Assembly (NCBI GenBank): GCA_938036915.1
Contig: CALHVV010000004.1
Location: 1-26,341, forward strand
Reading direction: 5' to 3'
DNA from: an uncultured Candidatus Saccharibacteria bacterium
Lineage (GTDB): Bacteria > Patescibacteriota > Saccharimonadia > Saccharimonadales > Saccharimonadaceae
Length of the DNA: 26,341 nt
The notes beneath the pieces are model-generated. The model was not told where the DNA came from, did no database searches, and saw nothing but the letters and a program-made list of their open reading frames with translations. The position numbers and the translations under genes are program-made. Shown here piece by piece: positions 15,029-22,775 of the stretch. Position 1 is the stretch's first letter. Every line of letters begins with the position of its first letter.

Positions 15029-16270
15029 TTAATAGATGTACTGGTAGCGACCACCGACTGCTTCGTTCCATGGGATGTTACCAAAGCCAACGCGGTTGAA
15101 TCCACCACCCCAGCGGAAGCCGTTCATCTCGCTAATGGTGACCGAAACACCAGGGTTAACACTCTCGACGATAGCAACGTGGCCATACCCACCACCATTT
15201 TGCATCACTGCACCAACGGCTGGCGTTGTGCCGACACCGTAGCCAGATGCGCGGGCGAAGCTAGCCCAGGTAGCAGCATTACCCCACTGGCGGCCGATTG
15301 GCCGGCCAAGCTCAAGACGGCGCTCGTAGGCATAAAAAGTACAGTTACCCCAGGCATAGCCACCACCGTCGCCGCCGCCTGTCCAGGCATGAGCTGTACC
15401 AGCAGCACCGCCGTAGGCACTAGTGCCATTGTAGCTGTTTGTGCCAGTTGTTGCGCTGGCTGCGCGAGCAGCAGCACCCGAGCGTGGCGCTACGTAGCCT
15501 GGCTGCTCCTCTGTTGGCAACGAGCCATCAGGGATGATAAGCTGCGAACCCTTAGCAGGGGTAGAAGTCAGCTCAAGGTCGTTGTAGAGGGTGAGCTGGC
15601 TCTTATCTGCTTTGTATTTAGCAGCAATGCTATCAAGCGTATCACCATCCTTAACAGTATAGAGGATGCCATTAACTGGCAAGATCGTCAGCTCTTTGCC
15701 TGGCTCAAGCGCATCACTGGTGAGCTTGTTAACCCATTTGATGGTCTGTGTGCTAATTTTGAACTTATCAGCAAGGCTTGGCACGCTATCGCCAGCAACT
15801 GTCGTGTATTTCTTAATAGTGCGGTTGTCGGCTGTTGGCTGAACAATCTGCGGCTTGTTAATTGTCGTGGCGCTCGTTTGGGTAAATGAGTTCTCTGCAG
15901 CAATTGACTGCGAGAGGTTGGCGACATTGTTGGTGACAGGCAGATTTGTGCTCTCAGCAATCGATGTAGCAACATTGGTTGCAACGAGCTGATCTACCCC
16001 ATCTGCTGATGGCGTCGCTGCCGTCTGGCGCGTTGCACTGACGGGCGCAGCGCTAGCTAGAGCGGTGTTTTCTGCCAAAATTGGCTGATAGCTCATGGCG
16101 ACGAGTGAAAGTACTAGGACAAAAACCCCCACATAGGCCGATGTCCGTACCGGCGATAATGACTTATACAGTGGTCGCGGGCGCCGACTCCGCACGGTAA
16201 TAGGCGAAAGTTCGAGTTGTGAAGCCTGCTCGGCTGCTTGTTGTTGACGAATGATCGTTCTCCTGCGCAT
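15029..16270 (-). CDS. cell-wall hydrolase with two LysM domains and a CHAP domain
   Basis: A 413-residue exported or membrane-anchored protein. A basic cytoplasmic start (rich in Arg, residues 1-43) precedes one hydrophobic segment (44-61). A Ser/Thr/Ala-rich linker follows, then two LysM peptidoglycan-binding repeats (about 155-198 and 204-247), a Gly/Ala-rich hinge, and a CHAP domain (about 300-413). CHAP catalytic residues are visible: Cys310 in AWGNCTFYAYERR, His364 in GYGHVAIVES, Glu381 in ISEMNGF. CHAP enzymes act as amidases or endopeptidases on peptidoglycan peptides. It probably remodels the cell's own wall, or that of a host cell if the organism is an epibiont (inference). No ribosome-binding site is seen; a TATAAG at 16311-16316 would give a leader of about 35 bases. 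Confidence 0.92.
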   Translation of the reverse strand: MRRRTIIRQQQAAEQASQLELSPITVRSRRPRPLYKSLSPVRTSAYVGVFVLVLSLVAMSYQPILAENTALASAAPVSATRQTAATPSADGVDQLVATNVATSIAESTNLPVTNNVANLSQSIAAENSFTQTSATTINKPQIVQPTADNRTIKKYTTVAGDSVPSLADKFKISTQTIKWVNKLTSDALEPGKELTILPVNGILYTVKDGDTLDSIAAKYKADKSQLTLYNDLELTSTPAKGSQLIIPDGSLPTEEQPGYVAPRSGAAARAASATTGTNSYNGTSAYGGAAGTAHAWTGGGDGGGYAWGNCTFYAYERRLELGRPIGRQWGNAATWASFARASGYGVGTTPAVGAVMQNGGGYGHVAIVESVNPGVSVTISEMNGFRWGGGFNRVGFGNIPWNEAVGGRYQYIY

Positions 16271-16306
16271 CTATTACTAGCGCGCTGCTACCTCACTCTG
16301 TCTTTC

Positions 16307-16324
16307 TTCTCTTATACAAGAGAA
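16307..16324. promoter_or_regulatory. 18-bp inverted repeat over the LysM-CHAP -10 region
   Basis: TTCTCTT, four bases ATAC, and AAGAGAA form a perfect 7-4-7 palindrome. It coincides with the TATAAG hexamer on the minus strand, a placement typical of a repressor site. It could equally form a hairpin in a longer leader. Confidence 0.4.
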
Positions 16325-16326
16325 CG

Positions 16327-16391
16327 GAGCACGCATGTCGACCGATTTTATTATGATATTAAAAAAATTGATTTCGGTGCTCGTACGACAT
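16327..16391. repeat. interleaved inverted repeats upstream of the LysM-CHAP gene
   Basis: Three pairs of complementary segments interlock: GAGCAC (16327-16332) with GTGCTC (16377-16382), ATGTCG (16335-16340) with CGACAT (16386-16391), and ACCGA (16341-16345) with TCGGT (16374-16378). The first two pairs cross each other, so they cannot form in the same simple hairpin; this is the pattern of alternative folds or a pseudoknot. A run of seven U lies between the halves on the minus strand. Confidence 0.4.
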
Positions 16392-16651
16392 TTAAAGGCA
16401 GGCCATTGGTAGAGCAATTTCCCTCTCTTGCATTCCCCGTATTATCACTCCCCGACTGGCTACCTTTCATTCTACTACGCGGTTGTAGTTTAGTCAATGG
16501 TTTACAACAGTGGTGGGAGATGATATTTTGTGAAAATTGCAACAGTTTTGGCCTCGCGACGTTTATGTGTGGCATATTACCGTCAGGGCACGAAACGTAG
16601 CTCAATATCGCTAAGGAATATGCGAGAACAGGTGTAACCTACAGCTGGGAT

Positions 16652-18352
16652 CTATAGCTCAGAACAGAGCTTCTTACAGTGCTGCTTGATGTTAGCCTGG
16701 TGCTCGGCATCGGTATTGGCAAAGTAGACATTACCATCATCACCAGCGAGGAAGAACTCATAGCTACCAGGTGCTGGGTCGGCCACTGCTTTGAGTGCAC
16801 CGAGGCCAGGCGTGGCAATTGGCCCAGGTGGCAAGCCTGGCTTGATGCGTGTATTGTATGGCGAATCGAGATTGACATTGGGGCTAACGCCGGCGATATC
16901 CGCCCCATAGATGAAGGTCACGTCCGAGCCCAGCACCTTATTCTCGCGCAACCGCTTGTAAAAGACCTGGGCAATCTGCCGCTGGATCTGATAGCAATCT
17001 TGGCTCGCGCCGCCACACCCCATCTCGCGCTGGATGATGGAGGCAAGAGTGATAGCTTGGTAAAGGTTGAGCTTTTGAGCTGCGAATTTGTCGATCAAAC
17101 CATTGTTCTGAATCTGCTCATACATATGAGCAAAAGATGCCTTGAGAGCCGCCTCTGGCCCTTGGTTGGCCGGCACAGAGTATGTATCACCAAAGATATA
17201 GCCCTCGAGCGAGGTGCCAGCTGGCTTGTTGGCAAAGAGTGGGCTGTCGTACGTCTTGGCTAGTGCAGCTTTGATCGACTCCTCGCTGTAGCCAGCCCGC
17301 TTGAGCGCCGTGGTGGCATCTTGACCTTGCGGCTTATAGCGCGAATCGACAACAGTGCCACCTGGCAAGAATGTGACAACACGATTATCATGACACCCCT
17401 GCGAGAGCTTGGTCGCGATCTCGGGCAACGACTGTGCAGGGCTAAACTGACATACGCCAGTATGGAGTTGATTGCGCGAGCCCGACAGGCGGGTGTAGAT
17501 ATCAAAGGCGCGAACATCACGAATCAGCCCCTGCTCTTTCAGTGTAGCAGCAATAGTCTTGAACGTGTCGCCCTCACCAATCGTTATCGTCTTGGTCGTG
17601 GTGTCGGTCTGGTCGACCGGCTGCAGGTTTTGATGATACCACCAGTATGCTACTGCAAGGATGAGTAACATTAGCAATCCAATACCACTGAGCCACCACA
17701 GCCAGCGGCGACGCCCGTGGCGTGGCCGCTCAGTATTGTAGCGTGGAGATTTTTTCTGAGAGCCAATCGTCCGACCTTTTGGCGCATCATCTGCAAAAAG
17801 TGGCGAAACACCGTCATTGTCAAGTAGACTCCCTCGCTGCGGCTCCGGTGCGGGCTGCGGCGGCTGGTCGTCATCAAAGCCATAGAAGCTATCATCATCA
17901 AGCCCAGAAGGCAGCGTATCATCAGCAAAATCATCAACTGGAGTGGTCGCCGGTTGAGGTTGCTGAGGTGCTGGTTGCTGGACTGGCACTGCGTACGTGT
18001 CACGAGACGGTGCTGATGCGCGGTAGGGCTGTGGCTGAGGTGCTGGTTGCGATTGTGGTTGCGGCCTACTCACCCACGCGTAGGGGTCATACGCCTGCTG
18101 CGGCGCAGAGGATGGTGCTGGCTGTGGCTGGATAGATTGTGTCGATTGTGATTGTGGTTGTTGTTGCCCCACCATTGGGCGATGTGGCTCTGAGCGGCGC
18201 ATATATGGTGACGCAGATCGCCCTGAAGCACCTACTGCAGCAGCTGAGCGTCCCGAGCGTGGCGTAATGCGTTCTGCTGGTGGCGGCGACAGTGGTGGGT
18301 TTGGATTCCCTACCTGGAAGCCTCTGCCTGGCTGGCGGCGAAAATCAGTCAT
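16652..18352 (-). CDS. mltG: endolytic transglycosylase MltG (YceG family)
   Basis: A membrane-bound lytic transglycosylase thought to cut nascent glycan strands and so set their length. The 566-residue protein has an unusually long cytoplasmic N-terminus (1-215), rich in Pro, Gln, Ser and acidic clusters, then a membrane helix (about 216-238), a LysM-like YceG subdomain (TITIGEGDTFKTIAATLKEQGLI), and the catalytic region. The family signature LASIIQREM has Glu443 at the conserved second position, though the first Glu of the usual VEKE is Gln. Downstream SDVTFIYG, SPYNTR and GLPPGPIATPGLGAL are typical MltG. All six cysteines (301, 320, 446, 453, 559, 563) lie outside the membrane. ATG 18352 overlaps the ruvX stop by eight bases, so the genes are translationally coupled. 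Confidence 0.92.
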   Translation of the reverse strand: MTDFRRQPGRGFQVGNPNPPLSPPPAERITPRSGRSAAAVGASGRSASPYMRRSEPHRPMVGQQQPQSQSTQSIQPQPAPSSAPQQAYDPYAWVSRPQPQSQPAPQPQPYRASAPSRDTYAVPVQQPAPQQPQPATTPVDDFADDTLPSGLDDDSFYGFDDDQPPQPAPEPQRGSLLDNDGVSPLFADDAPKGRTIGSQKKSPRYNTERPRHGRRRWLWWLSGIGLLMLLILAVAYWWYHQNLQPVDQTDTTTKTITIGEGDTFKTIAATLKEQGLIRDVRAFDIYTRLSGSRNQLHTGVCQFSPAQSLPEIATKLSQGCHDNRVVTFLPGGTVVDSRYKPQGQDATTALKRAGYSEESIKAALAKTYDSPLFANKPAGTSLEGYIFGDTYSVPANQGPEAALKASFAHMYEQIQNNGLIDKFAAQKLNLYQAITLASIIQREMGCGGASQDCYQIQRQIAQVFYKRLRENKVLGSDVTFIYGADIAGVSPNVNLDSPYNTRIKPGLPPGPIATPGLGALKAVADPAPGSYEFFLAGDDGNVYFANTDAEHQANIKQHCKKLCSEL

Positions 18353-18755
18353 AGTGCGTCTCCAAATAGTCTTGCAAAATAATACTGGCAGCGACGGCAT
18401 CGATAGCACCCTTGCTATACGGCTTGCCTTGAGCACGAAGATACTCCTCAGCCTGTACGCTGGTGAGCGACTCATCTTGAAATGCCAAGCGCGGCGCGAT
18501 ATCCGTCAATTGGGTCGCAAACCGCTCGACATAAGCAGTCTGAGCGGTGGGCTCGCCCGATTGATTACGCGGGTAGCCGACGACGACCACCCCAACACGC
18601 TCACTCATAATCAGCTGAGTGATCTGCTCAAGTTCACTACCATCCACTTCAATCGTATCATATGCGACGGCAATTCGCACGGATGGATCGGCAATTGCAA
18701 CACCAATCCGCCGTTCGCCGACGTCAAGTGCTAAGTATGTTCGTTTATTGTTCAT
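18345..18755 (-). CDS. ruvX: RuvX/YqgF Holliday-junction resolvase-like nuclease
   Basis: A 136-residue RNase H-fold protein implicated in processing the 5' end of pre-16S rRNA and proposed as a Holliday-junction resolvase. Catalytic residues are visible: Asp11 in LALDVGERRIGVA, Glu95 in FQDESLTSVQAE, and Asp119 in KGAIDAVAA. The VVGYPRNQSG loop corresponds to the usual VGLPxNMDG. The ATG at 18755 lies inside the last codons of the upstream baseplate-J-like gene (overlap of 11 bases), and mltG begins before its own TGA stop. ruvX next to mltG is a known bacterial neighbourhood. The TGA terminator shows that UGA is not recoded here. Confidence 0.93.
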   Translation of the reverse strand: MNNKRTYLALDVGERRIGVAIADPSVRIAVAYDTIEVDGSELEQITQLIMSERVGVVVVGYPRNQSGEPTAQTAYVERFATQLTDIAPRLAFQDESLTSVQAEEYLRAQGKPYSKGAIDAVAASIILQDYLETHYD

Positions 18756-20376
18756 TGAGGTCAAATACCACCTTTATCCGATTCGTGTCATTTGGTGCTG
18801 ATTGCACCCAGAATGGTGAGAACGAGACATCAGCCGAGCTCACCCCCTCGATCTTCTCAACATGCGAACGAATCTCGGCATAGCGCTTGCCCTTAGCGTA
18901 GTCTTTGAGCTCAGACTCGTCGACTTTGGGACCGATTTTACCATTGGTCGTGATAGTCGCATTGTAGGCATTACCATTAGCCGAAACATTAGTCACCGAG
19001 AGCTTATTGACGCCATTGCTATGGACCTGCTGGTTGGCCTTGCCGTCAATCTGTTGCTTGAAGTATGCATCAAGGAAGATGCCTGCCTCGCGCTTCTCAA
19101 TCGCCGAGAGGGAGTACTCCACCGCACCAGTCAGCTGAGCTTTGCCGTCAGTTGCTTCACCACCCACCTTGACGTTCGGCTGGATGTCGCTGTCGTTTTG
19201 CTTGAAGGTATCATTCAGGATGATATAGCTGTCGCCATTAAACTGTGAGGCAAGCTCGCGCTTAGCACCATTGCTATCGAGTGAGCTATGGAGTCTATTC
19301 CTCGCCTGCTCAATGTCACTGCGCTGCACTGTGGTAATCGTCTTGTCTGTGCCACCAGAAGTATCACGCGTAAAGGAGACGGAGAAGCCAGAAGGCCCCT
19401 TGGCCGAGCCCGATGCACCATTGTACTTCGTGCCACTCTCTACCGCGGTGACCTCTGTTGTGCGGCCACGCATGAGGTCGCCACCCGACGCGTTAGAGTC
19501 GAATACCACCGACGATGTCGTCTTATACTGCATACCATTCTCGGACGTGATAGTCGTCCCAGCGTCGATCGTCGCTCCATTACGCAAGACGTCAAACGAA
19601 GCCGGCGTAAAACGCACCGTTCCCGTTGCCTTCGCGCCAACATCTTCTTTGCCAGTGGCAGTAAAGTCGACTGAGATAGTCTTGCGCGTTGTCTTGGTCG
19701 TCGTTTTGATCGTCCCTTCTTGCAAATTTGAGCCAAGCGAATCGCCAATCGTGACGCGGGTACTGAGCGGCAGATCAGAAGTACGCGCCTTGATAGTGAT
19801 GGTCGCATGTGGCGCGAAGAAAATCGCCCACACCAAGAAAACAATCAGGACAACGAGTGCCGCACCACCGATCAAGAGCTTCTTGCGCATTTTGTTGAAG
19901 TCTGGTACCTTCACCTTCTTCTTGAGATCTGAGGCAGCCGAAGCATCTGCCGCTTTGTCATCATCTGATGCAGTACGAGCAGCTGGGCGTGTAGTAGGAC
20001 GAGCCGGTACAGAAGTATCAGGCGTTACTGGCTCAGGGTCATCTGGCTCGAGCTCACTACCATCAATGACATCTTCGTCATCGACCTCCAGTGCTGGGAT
20101 CTCAGCCATCTCTGGCCGGCTTTGCAATGTCCGCGCCGTGGGGATACTTGCCGAAGCCGCTAGAGTCGAGAGCGCTTGGTTGCCAGTGATAATGACGAGC
20201 CGTTTACCTGCTTGCTCAGCAGCACGCTGGACGAGCTTGAGGTTGACAGCGCTCTGCATGGCACCAATCCGCTTGGGTGGCACAAGTGCGACGATTTTTT
20301 GCGAGGAATCCTTCACCTTGCCAATGATGGCGGTAATGTCGTCCTCAGTATCGATATAAATGACATCTTTTTGCAT
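18745..20376 (-). CDS. baseplate-J-like membrane protein of CPR type
   Basis: A 543-residue single-pass membrane protein. The N-terminal 85 residues look like a small alpha/beta domain (KIVALVPPKRIGAMQSAVNLKLVQRAAEQAGKRLVIITGN). They are followed by an acidic, Pro/Thr-rich linker (96-150), a membrane helix (167-188), and a beta-rich external region from HATITIK onward containing repeated TTKTTRKTISVDFTATGKE and AKATGTVRF segments. The external part resembles proteins annotated as baseplate J/gp47-like in Saccharibacteria. The actual role is unknown; there are no phage tail genes nearby, so a phage function is not supported. Its start follows the FtsA/PilM-like stop directly, with GAGG about nine bases upstream. 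It occupies the slot where PilN-type partners sit in pilus operons (weak inference). Confidence 0.65.
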   Translation of the reverse strand: MQKDVIYIDTEDDITAIIGKVKDSSQKIVALVPPKRIGAMQSAVNLKLVQRAAEQAGKRLVIITGNQALSTLAASASIPTARTLQSRPEMAEIPALEVDDEDVIDGSELEPDDPEPVTPDTSVPARPTTRPAARTASDDDKAADASAASDLKKKVKVPDFNKMRKKLLIGGAALVVLIVFLVWAIFFAPHATITIKARTSDLPLSTRVTIGDSLGSNLQEGTIKTTTKTTRKTISVDFTATGKEDVGAKATGTVRFTPASFDVLRNGATIDAGTTITSENGMQYKTTSSVVFDSNASGGDLMRGRTTEVTAVESGTKYNGASGSAKGPSGFSVSFTRDTSGGTDKTITTVQRSDIEQARNRLHSSLDSNGAKRELASQFNGDSYIILNDTFKQNDSDIQPNVKVGGEATDGKAQLTGAVEYSLSAIEKREAGIFLDAYFKQQIDGKANQQVHSNGVNKLSVTNVSANGNAYNATITTNGKIGPKVDESELKDYAKGKRYAEIRSHVEKIEGVSSADVSFSPFWVQSAPNDTNRIKVVFDLNEQ

Positions 20377-21639
20377 TTAGATCCTCAAAATTTTATTCAA
20401 TTTATTGCGTAGTGTTTCTGTTTCGCTTGCCCCAATCATCGTATCGTAACCCACGCGCAGGAGGCCCATCGCGGTGATAAATGAGTGGTCGCTGACCTTG
20501 TTCGTCAGGTCGACCACGCCGGAGACGTCACTGGGCTTAATATGCTGCACCACTGGCCGGCGTGTAAAGGGGAGGTCGGTATACCAATCGCGCGTCTCGA
20601 GAGCCTTGACTAGTGGCTTGAGACTCGCCCCACCACCGCAGAGCAAGATACGATTGGGCAGGTGATCGACCGAGCTAAATTCGCTAAGAGCAAGGTCAAC
20701 TCCTGCTAGCCAGACATCGAGGGTTTTATCAATTGCGGTATCAAAATGCTGCTTGAGCTCTTGTTTCATCTGCTCGTGATTAGTCGCGACCTTGAGCTTC
20801 TCGGCCTCGTTGTAGCTAATGGCGCACTCGTTGGCGATCGTATTGGTAAAGCTGCGCCCACCAATGCCAAACATCCGCGTCCCTTCCACACCGCCATCAT
20901 TTACCACCGCAATGTCTGTCGTGCCGCCACCAACGTCGGCAAGAATAGCCGTAAACGAGCTATTCGCATCTGTACCCAGTACGCTCCGGCTCACCGCAAA
21001 GGGCTCGGCCGCCACCGCCACGAGGTCGAGCGCCAACTCATCAGCCACGCGCTCGAGCGCACCAATGTGCACCATGGGAGCAAACGCTGTGTAGATCTGC
21101 ACCGCTACGTCCTTACCTTGAAAACTAATCGGATTGCTGACCTTGTAGCCATCAATGTGAATACTGACGAGTGCGGAGTTGACGAGCTTTACCTCTACGT
21201 CTTGGTTGCCCGTCTCGAGAGCAATCTGCCGCTGCGCCTTGATAGCAGCGCGGTCTTGCACCTTCTCGATGATGAATTCCATTTCGGTCTCGTCTAGTGG
21301 ACGATCGGGCTGCGGACGACGGTAGCGAATGGTATTTGTCACACCCTTCACAAGCTCGCCAGCAATACCAATCACTGCACGGCGCGCCTGTATGCCAGCC
21401 TCAGACTCGGCTTGGGCCAGAGCATCTTCGCAGTTGCGCACCACTGCGGCAATGTCGGCAATCGCACCCGAGTGCATATCGCTGCGGTCTTGGTGCTTGC
21501 GCCCCACACCAATGATCTCAATCTCCTCACCATTCACCCGGGCAAGCAGCGCCTTGACGTACTCTGTCCCAATATCAAGGCCAACGAGGCATTCGCTAGC
21601 GCTGTTATCTGCTCGGGTAAGAAATCGATCGAAAACCAT
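20377..21639 (-). CDS. actin-like ATPase of the FtsA/PilM family
   Basis: A 420-residue actin-fold ATPase. Nucleotide-binding motifs are visible: phosphate-1 GLDIGTEYVK near the N-terminus, phosphate-2 ADVGGGTTDIAVV near the middle, and the adenosine loop LLCGGGASLKPL in the C-terminal third. An SHS2/1C-like insert lies between the first motif and about residue 180 (RRAVIGIAGELVKGVTNTIRY onward). The protein ends ETLRNKLNKILRI, an amphipathic helix reminiscent of the FtsA membrane-targeting tail, which favours FtsA over PilM. FtsA tethers FtsZ to the membrane during division; PilM anchors type IV pilus assembly. Placement at the head of an operon with mltG supports an envelope or division role. 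The second ATG (21639) is preferred over 21645 because the latter is too close to the -10. Confidence 0.8.
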   Translation of the reverse strand: MVFDRFLTRADNSASECLVGLDIGTEYVKALLARVNGEEIEIIGVGRKHQDRSDMHSGAIADIAAVVRNCEDALAQAESEAGIQARRAVIGIAGELVKGVTNTIRYRRPQPDRPLDETEMEFIIEKVQDRAAIKAQRQIALETGNQDVEVKLVNSALVSIHIDGYKVSNPISFQGKDVAVQIYTAFAPMVHIGALERVADELALDLVAVAAEPFAVSRSVLGTDANSSFTAILADVGGGTTDIAVVNDGGVEGTRMFGIGGRSFTNTIANECAISYNEAEKLKVATNHEQMKQELKQHFDTAIDKTLDVWLAGVDLALSEFSSVDHLPNRILLCGGGASLKPLVKALETRDWYTDLPFTRRPVVQHIKPSDVSGVVDLTNKVSDHSFITAMGLLRVGYDTMIGASETETLRNKLNKILRI

Positions 21640-21649
21640 AATCATCTCT

Positions 21650-21660
21650 ATTATATACCA
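21650..21660 (-). promoter_or_regulatory. promoter of the FtsA/PilM-ruvX-mltG operon
   Basis: The minus strand reads TGGTATATAAT, which contains both an extended -10 (TGG-TATATA) and a perfect TATAAT two bases further on. The preferred ATG is 10 bases after TATAAT, giving at most a three-base leader. No strong -35 is seen. Confidence 0.5.
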
Positions 21661-21783
21661 TATACAGGCCTGCCTGCTAGCCCTAAACGGTGATTATTGG
21701 CGAATTTATGATGAAATGGTTCATTTTGTACCGAGCACTGCAAGTGTCGTTATTGAGAAACATCATACAGTGGTAGCACCTCC

Positions 21784-21813
21784 TTGACAAAACAGAGGTA
21801 ACCACTGTACAAT
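21784..21813 (+). promoter_or_regulatory. consensus promoter of the 280-residue orphan gene
   Basis: TTGACA (21784-21789), 18 bases, and TACAAT (21808-21813), followed after 9 bases by the ATG at 21823. This is the clearest sigma70-type promoter with leaderless geometry in the window. Confidence 0.75.
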
Positions 21814-21822
21814 ACGCTCACT

Positions 21823-22665
21823 ATGACCAATCGCGAGCCAGTCGATGCCGTACCTATCGGCATCTTTCCGCTTGAGAACTACGAGCCAACCGAACTCACC
21901 CTGCTTGGCCGCCACCTGTACGAAACGGTTGCGGCGCTCGAGGCATACCATGCCATGCCCGACGAAACAACGATAGCCTACCAAGCTCCCTTTGGGCGAT
22001 ATAACGAAGGTGGTGCATTAGCCGTTGACCTCACAGCTGATGCCACTGGCCTAACCGCTGGCCAGCTCGCCTTTGCCGACCCTGATAAGCATCATTCTTT
22101 TGCACTAACACTGGCGGATAATCGGCACTGCTGGTATAGCCGGACCAACCCTAGCCACAAGATGCCTATCACTCACAACCACGTGGCACGCCTGCTTGAC
22201 CGCTCGCGCCCGCCTGGCGATTCGGAGTTATTTAGATGGTATGCAACCAACCGCGGCACAACTGCTGCCGACCTTCAGACTCTTCTTGACGAAGCAGTTC
22301 TCCCTACGGCTAATCCTGAGCAAGTTCGCCGCGATGCGACCTACTGCTATAATGATATTATTCTCAAAGGCGAACAGTGGTCTGGTGTGCGTCTTGCACT
22401 GACAATACGTCGGCTTGGCCAGCTTGCTATGGGCACTACAGCAAACCTAGAAATACCCTACAACTGTGATGAGCTCGACGCACCAGTGACTTGCCGTATT
22501 ACCAGTGACGACTTAGAATATACCACACTTGCCTGCTTTTATGATCATAACGAAACAACCTCGCAGCGTCGCCGTACATATGTTGAGCCAGACATCGCAG
22601 AGCTAAGCAACACTATCGCCCAGCTAACGAAGGATATGATTACTGAGCGCTGCGCTCTCCAGTAG
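21823..22665 (+). CDS. unrecognised 280-residue soluble protein
   Basis: No family recognised and no signal peptide or membrane segment. The sequence is acidic with scattered His and Trp residues; notable stretches are APFGRYNEGGALAVDLT (about 46-62), a His-containing DPDKHHSFALTLADNRHCWYSR (about 87-108), and a C-terminal charged helix ISELSNTIAQLTKDM-like region. It is a single-gene unit with its own consensus promoter and shares a bidirectional terminator with convergent alaS. The regular codon use, intact length and promoter argue that it is a real gene. Function cannot be inferred. Confidence 0.75.
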   Translation: MTNREPVDAVPIGIFPLENYEPTELTLLGRHLYETVAALEAYHAMPDETTIAYQAPFGRYNEGGALAVDLTADATGLTAGQLAFADPDKHHSFALTLADNRHCWYSRTNPSHKMPITHNHVARLLDRSRPPGDSELFRWYATNRGTTAADLQTLLDEAVLPTANPEQVRRDATYCYNDIILKGEQWSGVRLALTIRRLGQLAMGTTANLEIPYNCDELDAPVTCRITSDDLEYTTLACFYDHNETTSQRRRTYVEPDIAELSNTIAQLTKDMITERCALQ

Positions 22666-22713
22666 GGCCGCGCCCTCTCTTTTGTGCCCTTGTAGGTATT
22701 ATTGACGCTAACA

Positions 22714-22750
22714 AATACAACACCAGCACATATGTTGCTGGTGTTGTATT
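22714..22750. terminator. bidirectional rho-independent terminator
   Basis: AATACAACACCAGCA and TGCTGGTGTTGTATT form a perfect fifteen-pair stem around a seven-base loop between the convergent orphan gene and alaS, with TTGTTTATT on the plus side and complementary A-rich sequence on the other. Confidence 0.9.
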
Positions 22751-22775
22751 GTTTATTCCTGGTTATCTGCTAGCG

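Larger units (their letters stand above)
16271..16651. other. 381-base non-coding stretch with inverted repeats
   Basis: The longest gap in the window, between the mltG stop and the LysM-CHAP start. It holds no convincing gene. Inverted repeats are dense: CCATTG with CAATGG framing about 95 bases, GTTGTA with TACAAC, CTAC with GTAG, and the sets listed separately at 16307-16391. There is a run of seven A on the plus strand (16361-16367). A structured leader or a small RNA is possible, but no known RNA family motif was found (not RNase P, tmRNA, SRP or 6S by key motifs). Confidence 0.4.

Noticed and set aside
16238..16600. A 120-codon plus-strand frame and an 84-codon minus-strand frame across the 381-base gap
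   Set aside because: Both have skewed composition, no initiation signals and overlap inverted repeats; the plus frame also overlaps the LysM-CHAP start.
16271..16651. RNase P RNA, tmRNA, SRP RNA or ydaO riboswitch in the gap
   Set aside because: Their conserved core motifs were looked for on both strands and not found.
18345..18347. Possible UGA recoding (code 25) as in some Patescibacteria
   Set aside because: UGA ends ruvX at the conserved C-terminal length, and other genes show no in-frame UGA, so the standard bacterial code applies.
19271..20359. A 362-codon plus-strand frame antisense to the baseplate-J-like gene
   Set aside because: Its Ser/Val/Thr-rich, low-complexity translation is what the complement of a Thr/Asp/Ala-rich gene gives; there is no promoter or ribosome-binding site.
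18745..20376. Phage or contractile-injection origin suggested by the baseplate-J-like annotation
   Set aside because: No tail, sheath, spike or portal genes are near, and the protein is a single-pass membrane protein inside a housekeeping envelope operon.
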